A stretch of DNA of 64,000 nt, taken from NCBI RefSeq assembly GCF_000204055.1, contig NW_006768800.1, forward strand, positions 186,001 to 250,000. Reading direction: 5' to 3'. Positions 34,920-47,400 of the stretch are shown here, in pieces. The translations under genes and the position numbers were made by a program. Position 1 is the stretch's first letter. Each line of letters starts with the position of its first letter. Source of the stretch: Melampsora larici-populina 98AG31. Its lineage: Eukaryota > Basidiomycota > Pucciniomycetes > Pucciniales > Melampsoraceae. The notes under the pieces were generated by a model that was given only the letters and a program-made list of their open reading frames with translations, did no database searches and was not told the origin of the DNA.

Positions 34920-37876
34920 ATGACTTGCAATACCCTTTTTAAACTTTTTTTGGCTGTTTACTTCTTCATCGGTGAAGTGGTACCATCTCCTCACTTGAAC
35001 TCTCGTCAGGTTCAACACCGCCCAGATGCGTTGGTGAATTTTGAAGTTATGGCGGTAAGTTTATCCGATTCTTGAAGGCACCTTGCAAAACTCCATGTTA
35101 TGAAGTTTTATCTTATCTTGATTTGATTTCCTTTGACATCCTCGTCCAAAAACTTGTCCCTTCTAGCCACCGGTTGTACCCAAGGATGGCAAGTTTTGCG
35201 ATGTAAAACTCATTGAACATGTAGGTTCTTTGAATTCTTACATACTTCTTACCTCAAAACAACAGATCTCTTACCGAGCTTGAGAACTTTTTGATAGACT
35301 TTTGTCAGCTCTTATGGTCACCCAGCGACCGTCAACTTTGTACCACCTACCAATTGCGGACCAGTAGGCAGTTGGGCATCAGTCGTATTTACCTTGACAG
35401 CCAGTAAGTCAATTAAGATTTCTTACTTTTGAATGCAGCATCATGGCTTAACATCACCACTTTGATAGCTTCCCAAGGGAGGCAATATGATAGATTAGCG
35501 GTGAGTTATTTTCTGATTGATAAATCTCAACCAACAAATCTCTTTTATCCGCTGAATTTTGGGATCTTGGTCTGGATCATTCGTAAATTCAAATAGCAAC
35601 TATTTCTTAATAATGTTGAAAGTCAGTTTGTTTTGTGTTCTGCTCAAGTCTTATTTTGAAACTAATCTCTTTTCTAATGTGATAGTATGGCGAACTTCGA
35701 CCCGTGAGTGTTACTCTTCAATTAAGCTTTCTCTTCGATGATTGTCTAAAGTTTACTCGAGTTGAATCCGGGTCGAATTTTTGATTTTTATTAGCTGAGC
35801 CCATCAAGAGAGGTATTATTTGGACTGTGTGAGTCAAACTTGATTTATAAAATATATAAAGTCCCTTCTCCATTTTCGTTAACCTGAGTCATATGGATCT
35901 ATATATCATAGTGATCGTGATGTGACAAGATACATGCCACTCTTGTCTAAACCCAATCCACTTACCCTCAGTCTCAACAACACCGTTTATCCAACTGAAA
36001 ATTTGACTGGTCAATTTGAGGTCACTTTATCAGCCCGCTTTTACGCGCCGACTACCGCCTTCCCTGCAGTGGCACAGTTGGGTCAGATTGTTCCATTGGG
36101 TTATGATGAAGGGTCTAAGATTGAGAAACCGCTCACGTTGCCAAAGGTAATTGATAATTCAACTTGATCCATTTAATCGTTGGATTACCTGACTTGTATT
36201 CTGGAACAGAACACAGCTACCGCCTTTGTGGAAATCTTTGCCAGTGGGAGTCAGCAAGAAGAGGTTAGTGCTTCACTTACAATTCGATTTTCACAAAAAC
36301 TCATCATCACTAATCAATGAATTGGTTTGTTTTCATAAGTTCTGGGTTAGTTTGCGCAATCTTGATACACTAGAGAAAGGTACCTTTGCTGAAAATTTTG
36401 GAGTTACAGTATACCAATGTACCCGACAAACTCCTGCCTCGTCTTGACCCAAAGAATACAGGATCTTACCGTGGAGGTGGTCCATATCGAGAAGTTCAGC
36501 TTCTGATTGGTTTGTTCCAAGTTACTCTTTTCTACCTAAAGATTTTCAAACTGGCTTAGTGATCACTCTCACTATAATTCTATAAGATGGTCAATTGGCT
36601 GGTGTTGTCTACCCGTTTCCAGTGATTTACACTGGTGGAATCTTACTCACTTGGTGGAGGTGAGTTTGATCGAATTATCTAAAATGATCAAAAACTGATG
36701 ATTTTTGATCTTTGAAAGACCGATTGCCGCGATTGGAGCTTCAAATGCGCCTTCTTATACCCTGGACATCACCCCCTTTGTACCGCTCTTGACTGATGAT
36801 AAGAATCACAACTTTACTATCATGATTGGAGGACAAGAGCCAGGATTGAGTAAACCTTCATGGGTCCTAAGTGGATCTGTTGGTATCACTCTCGATCCTA
36901 GTGGAACTCGAACCACCGGAACACTCGACAGTGTCGTTACTAAACCATACCAAAAATCTACCCCACTTCCCGATGATGCTCAAGGAAGAATAAACTTCAA
37001 AACCGAAGCTTCTCGTCAACTTAGCCTGAAAGCTACCGTCATCACTGGCACTAAGGGTAAACAATCAGTAACAGTCACGCAAGATTTCAAATTTTCTAAT
37101 ACTCAAATCATAACGGCGAGTGGAGATTATTCGGTATGTTCGATTTGATCTTTACTACGAGAAAAAATGAAGACAGTTTTGAGTGCTAAAGATGAACTTT
37201 TCTCGAAATCTATTCACTATGATCCTTTTGCTTTTTTTCTATTGATCAGAATATGATTCAATCCTCCGAAGGTTTATCTCAATCCGTACATAATGGAGTC
37301 CCGCTTCTTCAAGATAAATTTTCGTACCCTATGAACCTCACCATGATTCAAACTGCACCAAGTGCAAACCTAAGTATCTTCTCAGGACAACTTTCACATG
37401 GTTACACTCGTACAGAGGATCATATTTATCCCGCTGGATCCAAGTCTGATATTGTAAATACTCAAAATTCAGAAGGTAACTTACACTTCGATGGTAAAGG
37501 TCAAGCGATCAGTGGTATCGGTAGAACTTCACAACAATATACATTCAAAAATAAAGGAGGCGACTATTCACGTGATGTTGAGATCTTCAATATCACTAAT
37601 GTCATTCGAAACAAGATCTCGGGATCACTTGCACTACCTGCAAAACCGGATGGAGCTAACCCCAACCAAGTTATGTTACCTGCATCACTCACTCAAGATC
37701 TTCCACGTGTGACCACCGACTCCTTCGGTAACACATTCCTTGATTCACCAGTTACACTCATTCACAGTAAGTTCTCTTTTTGACTTACATTTTGCATCAA
37801 GACCCACAAAAAATCAAAACAATATCAATCTAATGAATCTTTTTCGTTTCTGAAACAATTAGAACTACACCATTGA
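34920..37876 (+). CDS. Peptide-N-glycosidase A-like secreted amidase
   Basis: Fifteen exons: 34920-35054, 35167-35220, 35298-35403, 35469-35500, 35597-35621, 35686-35703, 35795-35828, 35912-36146, 36210-36263, 36340-36345, 36410-36509, 36587-36659, 36719-37133, 37250-37766, 37863-37876, for 605 residues plus stop. One exon is only 6 nt and codes Phe-Trp in the conserved EEFWYTNVP motif. The N-terminus (TLFKLFLAVYFFIGEVVPS) is a signal peptide. Family motifs include VEIWRTST, RGIIWT, TRYMPLLS, YREVQLLIDGQLAG, PVIYTGGI and WWRPI. PNGase A enzymes remove N-glycans from glycopeptides at the Asn amide bond. If the GTAAGT at 37767 is not used, the frame ends at 37783 with a slightly different tail. 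Extracellular or vacuolar location is inferred. Confidence 0.85.
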
Positions 37877-38699
37877 TCAATGAAGCAAATCAAAGTGACA
37901 TTACTGTCTTTATCAGCATCTTGATAGCTAAAAGCAACAATCCAAATCAATTTGTATTCTGAATCTTTATGGTTCGTTTCTTCAACAATATTGTACTATA
38001 TCTGTGTATATCTTTTGAGCAAGGTCGAGCCTCTGATGGAACAAAACAGACAGCTTCAAGGGGAGAAATTCAAACACAATCATTCAAACGATCTATATTG
38101 AAAAACATTCGTGAATAGCAGTGTGATCGCAGAGGTTTGAGAGGAAGGTGAACACCCCAGACAATTGTTGGGAGCCTGAATCATTGGGAGAATCTACTTT
38201 GTATCTTGAGCTTTTTCTGCTAGAATACAAATAAGGGGATCCCAGAATGAGAAGTAGATGCCGTAGTTTTCCAAACAGGAGCTTGCAGTCAACTTATTGG
38301 TCAATCTCCTTGAAAAAATAAAGTCCTCAATTGGATTTCCCTATTTGTTGACTCAATCATCAGACTTGCTCATAATGACCTGTGGTGGCTCCGCTCTCCG
38401 AGAAACAATCAGCCATCTGGTTCCCCAGCCTGACTCCGTTACAATGGAGTCAGGGCTCATTCTGAGATGACGTACATAGAAACATATATCCAGTGTGACT
38501 CTCCTAATCTCTCATTCCACTCTGACTCTTTGAGTACCCTCCTTTACCTGATCTTTTGTTTCTTTTGTCTGTTTATAAAATATATACTTACATACTCGGT
38601 TCGAGACAATCCCGATTTGCAGTCCAATCCTCTAGCCAGAGATTTGGTTTTACACACAAGAGATTTTAAATATACAACATCAAACAGCAAAGACCTAAA
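37877..38699. other. Convergent intergenic region
   Basis: This lies between the 3' ends of two convergent genes. A near-perfect hairpin (GCCTGACTCC, 8-nt loop, GGAGTCAGG) is at 38427-38454. No gene is seen. Confidence 0.45.
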
Positions 38700-41663
38700 C
38701 TATACTAGCATACCAGCAATGGCTACTCCACACAAAAGAGACCCAAAAGAATATTAATTAGTGATCTTGATACTTTCATGCGTAAAGGTTATGAAATTCG
38801 AGAAAAACTGACCGGCAGTTTGAATAGTAGAAAAAAATCCACAAATCAAAGCTGATAAGACTATCTTCCCAATATCAGCTTGTCGCTGTGGTGCTAAAGA
38901 ACTCAAGACTCCAATCTTTTACCAATTTGATGAGTTGCTTTGTTCCTCAATTAAATGTTTCAATCGATGTGATGATTGAAAAAATGGAATGTACTTAACT
39001 TGAATTCCAAGGCCACTTAGATTAGCAAAACCACACAGGCTGTAAGTCGCAATTGTGAATCCACGTGTGGTCATTTCAGGTTGTAATTTTGATAAAGCTT
39101 GATCTACATGATTTTTATTGTGATATCAGTCTCATCTTCAAATTCGAACAACAATGATAATGACTTACAAGCTACAAACTCATTAGCAACCAATTTGAGA
39201 CCAAGTAATCTAGATACTTTCATCACGTCAGATGAAGGGGTACCCATAAGCCACTGGAAGATAGGTGTCTCGATAAATTGGTCAGATCATAGAGCAAAGA
39301 AAGAATAGAGGTATGTTTAAGAGTAGAGGATGACTGACTGCGATAGGATAAAATAGGTATTGGAATATAAGCTCAAGGGTCAGGGGATGAGGACCTTGAG
39401 GATCAAGAGACCAAAACTGTCCTATCCAAGTAAGAAGACCATCGATGGTATACACCAACGCAAGTACAGATAAGACGTTCGCGAGGCTGTCGTTGGAAAG
39501 AAACACTGATCAGTACAAATTCTCTTGAGAGTGACGATACATTTTCTATAATATGCTTACATCATGCCAGCAACCCTGAGACCGAACCAGGCTCCATTTG
39601 AGAAGGCGTGAAGAGCATTAAGATCATGTTGCTTTGATTCCGGTATTGTTATTGTTCCAGCTGTTAATGGTGAACCTGTTTCTGGAAACCTGAGCTTGCT
39701 GATAGCCAGAGATGCTGGAATACTCATGATTGATGCTGAGAACTCGTTTTGGATCAGTATTGTCAAAAGAGCCATGAAATCAATACACATACCACTGATA
39801 AGATATACTGCTGGCATCCCTAATGACACGTAAGCTACAAGAACGGAGCCGGCAATCGTCGCAAAACCAGATGTGACAACTTGATGTAGCTCTGAATCGG
39901 TCATTTCGCTCACAAATGGCTTTGATTTGAAAACCTCATCAGGAATACTTCAGTTTTTGACTTGCAAGATCATATGATACTCACACGAACTAGCATCACA
40001 CTTTCAGACTAGAAGGGATGAACAATCACTTTCAGCACACGAATCGACAAACGCATGATATCATACATAACAGAAAAAGGTGAAAAACTAACTTGTCCTA
40101 CAAAAGGGGACGCAGCCGCAACTACAGCTTCTGCGCCGCTCACGTCCATAACTTTGAAAAAGAAATAACCAAGATTAAGTAGAATCCACTGCATAACTCC
40201 CAAATAGTCTAAAAACGTCAAATCAATGAAGTAAGTGATAACATCCGAAAAACAATCAAAATCTATAAATCTTCACTCACATAACAATTGGACCAAAGCA
40301 ATGAAATAAATTATGGCAGCTAAGACATTGACGACTGTTGGAGATTGTGAAAGAACAAAACTCTCAGCACACGAAAAGCTATGAGTCAAGTTTGACAACT
40401 GATGAGTTGCTCACAGAACCAATTTTGATCGAGGACTTGTTGATTAAAGAAAAATCCACCGGCTCTTGTACCAGTGTCAAGTAAATCGGTAAAGGCTTTG
40501 GCGATCCAACTGAAGAGATCGAATCTAATCGGTTGAATATCAAAGTAAAAGACGCGATAAGAGAGTTAGATAGAAAGTCTGCATATTGATAAGGAGTTCA
40601 AAGGTCAACAAGTAGATATATGCGGTGGATTAAAGCGTGTCTCCTCACAGACTCTCGGGTCAAGAAAACAAAATAGGAACATACCCAGCTGAAGTATGGA
40701 TCACAAACAAGGCGAGGACCTGCTGAAAGATGAGACCGATGATCACAGTTCTCCATCTTACCTTCGTCCTATGTACGGAAGTAGCCCTGAAACCCCAAAC
40801 ATTCATCATAGTGAGCTTTTTCAAATATGATTACTTCAAAAAATCTTTGATCGCTCTACTTACCAAAAGCCAAATTGGAAAACTACCAAACCCAACAATG
40901 ATACAGCACGATCTTTGATGGAGTTTCCAGTTTGTACTGGAATACAGACCATAGGTACAATAATAAGTGCAGCTAGTGTTGCCCAACCGAATAAATAACG
41001 CGACCAACGAGGACACGCATTCCAAAGACGTGCGAGAGGCGAAAAGATTGGACGCGTCAAAGTTCTGAACAGTCGAAGAAATGAACTATATTGGCTAGCC
41101 ACTATCCAAAGTCCGTGATGAAAATTATCAATTATTTCTTATGATATTGTTGTTAGGCAGAAGCTTCAATATTGACTTACAGACGATTAGGAAAATTGCT
41201 GTCCAGAATGTAGTGATGACCCATTTATGACGAGTGGATCGATTGATAAGCCCAGGGATGTACCAGCCCAGGAGAAGCAAGATAAGAGCTAAGAAAATGT
41301 CATGAATGTAATGGATAGCGTTAGATTCTTCTCGGGAACCTTAAAATTGAAATTCGGGTAGCAAGAGCGACTGTAGAACAAGGCCTGACCGATATGAAGT
41401 AGCGGGCGAAGCCAGACGGGCCGTGGAGGAGGAGACGCTGGGCTTCATTGGCAGAACGATGATGAATATCGAAGGTGAATTTCTCGAACAAGGACCATCG
41501 TGGATCAAGCTTACTTTCTCGGCGAAGACTCAATGGATCGCGACTTGATATCAGTTATCGGAGTGGTTTGATTTTCGGTGGCCAGGGCCGATTCGTTGGC
41601 AACAGCTGATGGGCCTTTCTCCAAGTCGTCGGAGGGGAAACTGGTAAGTTCAGCAGAAGGCAT
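38700..41663 (-). CDS. Concentrative nucleoside transporter (CNT/SLC28 family)
   Basis: The first exons are 41663-41515, 41442-41372, 41288-41181, 41101-40864, 40786-40685 and about 40524-40415; further exons lie near 40360-40270, 40215-40085, 39985-39970, 39925-39560, 39506-39345, 39265-39170, 39110-39005, 38930-38800 and 38724-38700. The splice between the sixth and seventh exons is not settled: the good donor there does not fit the downstream phase. Motifs from N to [88 protein letters not shown] and [13 protein letters not shown], then [13 protein letters not shown] and STIQTAGAIAGMLV at the stop. This is a multi-pass plasma-membrane carrier that couples nucleoside uptake to H+ or Na+. 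For a biotroph it could serve in nucleoside uptake from the host (inference). Confidence 0.85.
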
Positions 41664-43773
41664 GATGACGACCTCTGACTTATTTTCTTAGCTTGCAGGA
41701 TGAAAGTGAACCAAGTGTAGAAATATGCAATGCTGTGATTGCCGAAGATAAGCATATGTACATAACTTCACCAAGCGAAGGATAGACCGACCCACCTTGA
41801 TTGGTCATAGGCCCCCAATTCAGAGAGTACTATGTATCTGGAGATTGATTCAAGTCGTGACGATTATGGGATATCACTGTGCTGATGCGATCAGAGAAGG
41901 GGAGATAGGGGATCATGGAAGTAAACTACTTCCCTTATCGTCTCAAACTCTACACCACCAATTCAATCAATCACACAGGAACCATGAAGATTTACTTACT
42001 TACCTGGAACACGGTTCACACCCTCTCTGCTGATTGCGAGGTGCGAGAATCACGCTCCAGATTCTCTGCCCATCATTCGGCTCACTCTCGCTCACCTCGA
42101 TTGGCTGCTTTGAGAAAGACGGCTATCAAAATCCTGAAGCGTAAGTTACATAGCATCCCTGTCTGAGGGGTTTTGAGCTGAACAAGGGAGCGTGACCAAA
42201 ACTCAAAACTTGAAACACTACGATCTATCGTCGACTTGATCCAGCTTTCTCAGATCCTGCGCACAGCAAACATCTTCACGCAACTCCACACGCCGTGTTC
42301 TTTATTTTTCAAAAGGGTATATGTAAGCGTCTATAATCGCCCTATTCAGGGAATCCAAAGAGCAGCGCAGGTGAGCATCAGCAGGGCTGTGAAAACATCG
42401 TGACCAGCCGCGGGAAAGTCCCCTTATGGCAAAGGTGGATTCACAACAATGATCATCCCACCAATCTCCATTGTACACTCTGTACACTCTAATAGTCAAC
42501 ACAAAGTGGTTTGATCACCACCCTCCTGGACAACATTGACATATATAAATATCAAAGCTGTTTGCAAGACTTTTCCACAAGTAAGCTTGTCATAACTGTT
42601 TGCTTACAGCATTCTTTAGGTTTTATTTCAATACAGTCTTATTCCTGCTTCATTTTTGGCTTTGCACATGTGGCAAGATCATACAGTCGTTTTCAAAAAG
42701 CTTGCCGAAATTTGCCCGCAAAACTCGAGCAATTGGGCGGTGAATTAGCGGCAAGCTTTTTGAAAACGACTGTACATCATCCCAGCCAGCCAGCCTGTGT
42801 GCCATCATCCTATGCTGGGCATAAAAGCATGAAACCCCGAAGAAGTATTTCCGTCAGCAGTGCCGAGATCCAGGGTCGAAGTCTATCAAGTGTCCGCCCT
42901 GTGACAATGCGACTCGTCTGGCATCGTGTGCAAAGTGATGAAAACTGACATTTGTGACGATCACGATGTCACGCCCGCGGCGCGCGTATATGATCTCGTT
43001 CTCGTTTGATCAGTTGCTGAGTCGCGCGTAGCGAGCTATGACCGGATTGCGAACGTTGAGAGGAGGCGTTGCAGCATGTTGGCAGTGGACGGCTCACCAG
43101 GATCGAGACAAGGGGTACATAGGCTATTCTGTAGGAAAAAGGAGGCCAGAGTTCCAGACTAAGGAAGGCGGTTTGAGTCAACTTCATCTGTCTGGATTAG
43201 TTGCAATGTGGCGATCTGCATTGATGCGACCAGATGCTTAACCTTCATCGTGATGCTGAAACTGGTTGGTTTGACAATGGGCACTGCTGGGTGGTAGGAT
43301 GCAAGGATCACTCAGTTTTGGAATCCGACCCCTGAGAGTCATGGATAAGCGTAAAGCCGACGTGACCTACCACCGTCTCATCACACGAGCCAGTCTGCTT
43401 ACCGATCGCTTCTGGTCTTCTCAGTTTTCTACATTTCACACCATGATGTTGGCAGGTTCCGTCTGCTCGCTAAAAAGTTGCCTTCGCGGGTAAAGCTCCC
43501 TATCCAGCATGAATCCTCCATGAAGCTTCATGAAGGAGTGCGTATCTACAGGGCTGCACTTCATTGAACCCATTTTGTTTTCAACCCTTTTAATGAGCCT
43601 GCCCTGGTGCAATTTCATCAGTCCAACTCATTTTTTCAAATCCTTTTCGGTTCAATCGTACTTCAGGTCCACCTACCCTAGTCACCTACTGCATACTTTC
43701 ATAATTGATGTGACTGCCCATTCTATAGGCTGACACGATCAATCGAATAAAAATTAACACATAAGCATCGCAG
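41664..43773. other. Intergenic region between divergent genes, with a small foldback
   Basis: The part before 42.2 kb is presumably the promoter of the minus-strand transporter. A 89-bp foldback lies at 42.7 kb. The GC-richer segment 42.95-43.5 kb has open frames on both strands without motifs. I see no other gene. Confidence 0.4.
42684..42772. mobile_element. 89-bp foldback MITE with TA duplication
   Basis: CAGTCGTTTTCAAAAAGCTT at the left and its exact reverse complement at the right form a perfect 23-bp stem that continues imperfectly, leaving a loop of roughly 15 nt. TA flanks it on both sides (42682-42683, 42773-42774). This is the structure of a minimal Tc1/mariner-type MITE. Confidence 0.75.
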
Positions 43774-44058
43774 ATGCCTGTGTCCCCAGCAACCGGTCAA
43801 AACTCACTATCATCTCAGTCGCCGGAGTCAAGACGCCAAAACATCTCTCCAAGCGATTCCGTTCGTTTGCCCTACAATACAGAGCATTTGCAGGAATACC
43901 AACCGAGTTTTTCTACCCAAACAATTTTCGATATGCCACCGCGACAAGCAGCCCTCTCTGGTTTCGAATATATCAATTTTGAGGATACAGCCAAAGAACC
44001 TGAAACCAGGGGCGAAACTGCACCCAAGGGAGCGTTTCCAAAATCGTCTGAAGGGGTT

Positions 44059-44130
44059 GTGACGGCACGGGACTTTACAACAATGACTCCTCCACATTCT
44101 AGCACTCCCACTTACCCTGACTCTGCATGC
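44059..44130 (+). repeat. 72-bp direct repeat, left copy, flanking the copia element
   Basis: This segment of channel exon 1 (GTGACGGCACGG ... CTCTGCATGC) recurs exactly at 49074-49145 on the other side of the retrotransposon. Copia insertion normally duplicates about 5 bp, so 72 bp is anomalous. Confidence 0.9.
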
Positions 44131-44435
44131 AAAAGAGAATGTGACAATTGCATAAAGAGAAATAAGGTTCTACCTAGATGAAACTAGTGTTAGTGAAATC
44201 TACCGAAACAAACAAAAGAGAATGTGACAATAGAGAACAACACAAGTTTAGGGAGAAACTATTGCTATTTATCTGAAACATGTTTCAGCTAGGCGTTACA
44301 AGAATAAGCTAACGAATAAGATGAAACCAGCCCGATCTAACATTCCTAGATCTTCCACCTGGGCTAAACCGAAAACGGATGAGACTAGGCTGAATGCCAA
44401 GCCACCTACGGTGCCTAGCCACCTCAGCCGTAACA
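44131..44435 (-). repeat. Copia LTR, 3' copy (305 bp)
   Basis: In element orientation it starts TGTTACGGCTGAGG. It matches 48770-49073 over its whole length with a single 1-base difference. The outer end reads AAAAGAGAATG rather than a canonical TG, and it abuts the 72-bp repeat. A block of about 20 bp (AAAAGAGAATGTGACAAT) occurs twice within the LTR. Confidence 0.85.
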
Positions 44436-44467
44436 CCCCCCCCTCAACCTTTAGAGGTTTATACCAC

Positions 44468-47400
44468 CTAAGACATGCAGATATTATGCTTGTGGATTTG
44501 AAAGATAACATTACCAAGAGATTTAGTGAGAATGTCCGCCTTTTGATTGGGTCCGTCAATCCAAGTAATTTTTAAATTCCCGTCGAATATTTGTTCATTG
44601 ACATAGTGAAATTCCCTAGCAACATGATGTGATCTTTTTGTCAAATGTAAATCTTGAGCTACTTTGATGGCGGCCGTATTATCGCATTTCAAAGTTGTAA
44701 TAAAAGTTTTCTTGAAAATATCTTCTAATAAATTTTGAATCCAGATTGATTCCCGTGCAGCTACTCCTAAAGCCATATACTCTGCATGACACGTTGATGT
44801 TGCTACACAACTCTGCCTTCTTGAGGCCCATGAAACTAAATTACCAAATAAAAAAACTGCAAAACCATGAGTAGACCTAGAGAATTCACCCCCCCAGTTC
44901 GCATCACAAAAAGTAACCAAATCCGCATCCTGTTCCTTCTTCCTAAAATAAATACCCTCATTCTTCGTTCCACTAATGTACCTAAGTAGATGTTTCAACG
45001 CCAACCAATGTTTGTCGCCTGGTTTTGATGAAAAACGAGCAAGATAGTTAACAGAAAAAGAGATATCGGGTCGAGTTCCAATTGCAAGGTAAGAAAGGGA
45101 ACCCAAAATCGAAAGATAAGATGAGGCGTTCACACCGATAGCGTCTTTGTCGGAGGTGTCCAATTGAAGATTTGCTATCATCGGAGTCGAAGTCTTCGAA
45201 GTAGTGAAACCAGTTGATTCTAGAACACTTGATGTTAATGTTGGTTGCGACAGAAAGATTCCGTCAGGTTTGTAGTCGATTTTGATACCAACGATTTGTT
45301 CCAAATTGTCGTTCCATGTAATTTGAAATGTTTTTAATAATGATTCATGAATAAAATTTATGATGTCGATTGATGAGCCACAAATGACTCCATCATCCAC
45401 ATGAATCCATAGCAAGGCGATGTTGTTTTTGTAATGCAAGACATACAAACTCTGGTCATTAATGCAATACTTACAACCCATACCTGCTAAAATCGAAGAA
45501 AAGTGCTTCCACCAACACCGTGCGGCTTGTTTAGTACCGTACAGAGCTTTGCGTAGCAGAAGAACAAGATTTGGTTTTGATGTGAGGACTCCTTCAGCCG
45601 GCTTTACATATATAGTCTCGTCGATTGGACTATGTGGATAAGCTGCCACAACGTCGAAACCCCTGATATGCCATCCATGAAACACAGTGATTGAGAAAAT
45701 TATCATTAGTGAGGTGAATTTGGCTGTCGGTGCGAAAGTTTCAGAAAAATCGAGTCCTTCGCGTTGAGTAAAACCCCTGACAACAAACCGAGATTTTCTT
45801 TTAGTGATGTTTCCATGCGCGTCTGTTTTTTCAGCAAAGACCCATTTGCTTGATACAGTCTTCTGACCAGGAGGTAAAACAACTTCTTCCCATACTTTCA
45901 AACGAATAAGCATTTCCAATTCCTTCTTACAAGCATCCTTCCATTCCGTCGAATATTCACTATTCATTGCCTCCTGATAACTGCGAGGAAGACGTTGAGC
46001 AAACCCAGCAGCTTTCGCATGCAACAGATCGATATTGAGATCCTGCTGTCGAACAGTTTCTGTAAAAAGACGATCTTCAAGGGAATAAGTGATAGAAAGA
46101 GATTCGAACAAGATTCGGAGTTCTTCATGATTTTCAATGGTGTCGTTGGAAGCAAGAATATGATTTAATGAAGATTCATCAAGATGAGTAGAAACAGGCT
46201 CCGGGAGAATCCGACTTGTAGCTTTCTCATCTAACCATCGCGCATGTGCCGAGTCGATAAATTCATTGTTGATAGGATTCCAGAATCTCCAACCCTTACT
46301 GGCATCAAGATAACCGACAAATCGACATTTAATTGCTCGGTCGTCCAGCTTCTTGCGTTTTTCAACAGGTACATGAACAAAAGCCCAACTTCCAAAGATC
46401 CGAAGATGATCGACTTGTGGAGAAAAACCAAACATTAGTTCGATAGGGGTTTTAGAGCCGGTGTTTGAATTCGGAGTTCTATTATGAAGATCAGTTGCTG
46501 TGATGATCGCAAAACCCCAAAATTTCTTTGGGAGACCTGAGTCTCGAAGAAGCACCCTCATACCACCTTGAACTGTTCGATTTGCACGCTCAATTGAACC
46601 GTTCTGCTCATGAAAATAAGGAAGCGAAGTTTGAATTTTGATACCTTTCTCAGCAAAGTATGATTTCAATGCGTTGTTGACAAATTCACCACCACCATCA
46701 GTCCTCCAATGAATAACCTTCTTCCCAGTACGGCGTTCTGCTTCAGCTATGAAAATCTTGATTTGATTAGCTGCTTCATTCTTGGATTTTAATAAATAAG
46801 TCCTCATGAAAGTAGAATAGACGTCACGAATTTCCAAAGAATATTCAGAACCTGATATGGTTTTGACTGGAAAAGGTCCACAAAGATCAGCTACCACAAG
46901 TTGAAGTGGTCCATCATAAGAAATTAAAGAAGGACCAATAGTCGAAGTTTTTGTTGATTTGGCGATTGCACAATCTTCACAAGCTACAGTTTTCGTCAGC
47001 TTTTCAGGCAATCCAACACAAGATTTTTCACGAACAAGCTTCAATAAAACTCTGTCATTAACATGACCGAGGCGGCGATGCCAAAGCATAAAATCGCCCA
47101 AAACAGCAGCAGTTTCAACAGGCTGCGAAAAGGCCTTTAAAATCCATTTTCTTCCTGACTTGATTGCTGTTAAGATTCTTGAACCACTCTTCCATAGTTC
47201 AATACCTTTTGATGAATTTCGAAAAGTAATACCATCCTCCTCCAGTTGAATACCAGAAAGAAGACTGTGGCGAAGATTCTCACAAAAATAGACGTTATTG
47301 ACTTCTAAAAACTCATTAGAGTTTGTTACATTGCATATTCTAACACGACCAACACCAGTAATAAAAGAAGAAGAATTGTTATTGGCCATTCTAACTGGTA

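Noticed and set aside
38427..38454. Hairpin GCCTGACTCC...GGAGTCAGG as a terminator
   Set aside because: Rho-independent terminators do not apply in a nuclear eukaryotic genome; kept only as a structural note.
43774..44181. A 135-residue protein ending KRECDNCIKRNKVLPR
   Set aside because: The last residues are read from the copia LTR; this is the broken exon 1 of the channel gene.
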